From Candidatus Poribacteria bacterium (GTDB lineage: Bacteria > Poribacteria > WGA-4E > WGA-3G): DNA of 64,000 bases. Both the position numbers and the translations under genes were made by a program. Below are positions 63,747-64,000 of the stretch, one piece after another (within the stretch, counting starts at the first letter, position 1; each line of letters begins with the position of its first letter). The DNA is taken from positions 1-64,000 of the forward strand of contig JAPPIG010000043.1 in NCBI GenBank assembly GCA_028820635.1, read 5' to 3'. The notes under the pieces were generated by a model that was not told the DNA's origin, made no database searches, and saw only the letters and a program-made list of their open reading frames with translations.

Positions 63747-64000
63747 ATGGGAAATCCTGTTACATACTTTGAAATAGCAGCGAAAAACGGTAAAGAATTA
63801 TGCGATTTTTACAGTGCCGTATTTGGTTGGAAAATGGAACAAATGCCTGGTGCCGATTCCGGTATTTACTCTTACGGTGTTGACTCACAGTCAGAAGACG
63901 GTATCGGTGGGCACATTTTTGTGCTACCTGAGTTTTTTGACTTCTCAAACCAAGTCACTTTTTACATTAAAGTAGATAATCTACAAACCTATCTTCAGAA
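63747..64000 (+). CDS. VOC/glyoxalase-like protein, 5' part
   Basis: Runs off the window end after about 84 codons. The start GNPVTYFEIAAKNGKELCDF followed by YSAVFGWKME is typical of the VOC (glyoxalase/bleomycin-resistance) fold, with QVTFYIKVDNL beginning the second half. Start ATG follows AAGGACAAATTACG. It binds a metal or small ligand; exact role unknown. Confidence 0.87.
   Translation, partial: MGNPVTYFEIAAKNGKELCDFYSAVFGWKMEQMPGADSGIYSYGVDSQSEDGIGGHIFVLPEFFDFSNQVTFYIKVDNLQTYLQ

Overview
The window (about 42-43 % GC by eye) looks like a chromosomal segment of an uncultured environmental bacterium of the Poribacteria / Planctomycetes-like type. That is inferred from the DUF1549/DUF1553 cytochrome protein with a DUF1501 partner, the phytanoyl-CoA dioxygenase, Gfo/Idh/MocA and sugar-isomerase genes, the very large sigma-factor fusions, and many dispersed palindromic repeats. 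No rRNA, tRNA, CRISPR array or phage was seen.

Layout. 1-5.3 kb: repeats, a short orphan ORF, then an operon of two FtsX-type permeases, their ATPase and an outer-membrane barrel protein. 5.4-11.5 kb: a short metal transporter, a sigma54-type activator, a eukaryotic-type glycogen branching enzyme and a small ORF, separated by repeat-rich gaps. 11.5-12.8 kb: two decayed insertion sequences (IS630, IS1595).

12.9-31.2 kb, all on the minus strand, is the striking part. It holds four paralogous proteins of about 1000 residues in which an ECF sigma factor (regions 2 and 4) is joined through one membrane helix to an extracytoplasmic Asp-box propeller. A fifth, shorter sigma protein has a different outer domain. 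Two exported thiol oxidoreductases lie among them. One is a TlpA-like protein. The other is interrupted by an in-frame TGA in a Cys-TGA-Gly-Ser-Gly context, followed by a hairpin that fits the bacterial SECIS pattern, so I annotate it as one selenoprotein. Its C-terminal domain is the same as the outer domain of the fifth sigma protein. A bipartite motif (GCAMCCGTTTT, then CGCGTC, with 16-17 bp from GCAMCC to CGTC) occurs 5' of three sigma genes and of both oxidoreductase genes. It looks like an ECF promoter, so the cluster may be an autoregulated envelope-sensing regulon.

31.5-43.2 kb: GH32 hydrolase, YjbQ, a HicB-like gene broken by a 14-bp tandem duplication, a sugar isomerase, an operon of DUF2064, SDR and PhyH proteins, a deleted ISAs1, rpsT, rsmB, thiE and a TonB-dependent receptor. 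43.9-53.3 kb: the DUF1553 protein and its DUF1501 partner, separated by a HicAB toxin-antitoxin pair, three related small membrane proteins, two tandem PD40 propeller proteins and a retropepsin-like protein. 53.4-64 kb: catabolic oxidoreductases, gamma-glutamyltransferase, Nudix, BMP lipoprotein, DUF58, a small SPFH operon and the start of a glyoxalase-like gene running off the end.

All functional names come from reading motifs by eye; no database search was run.
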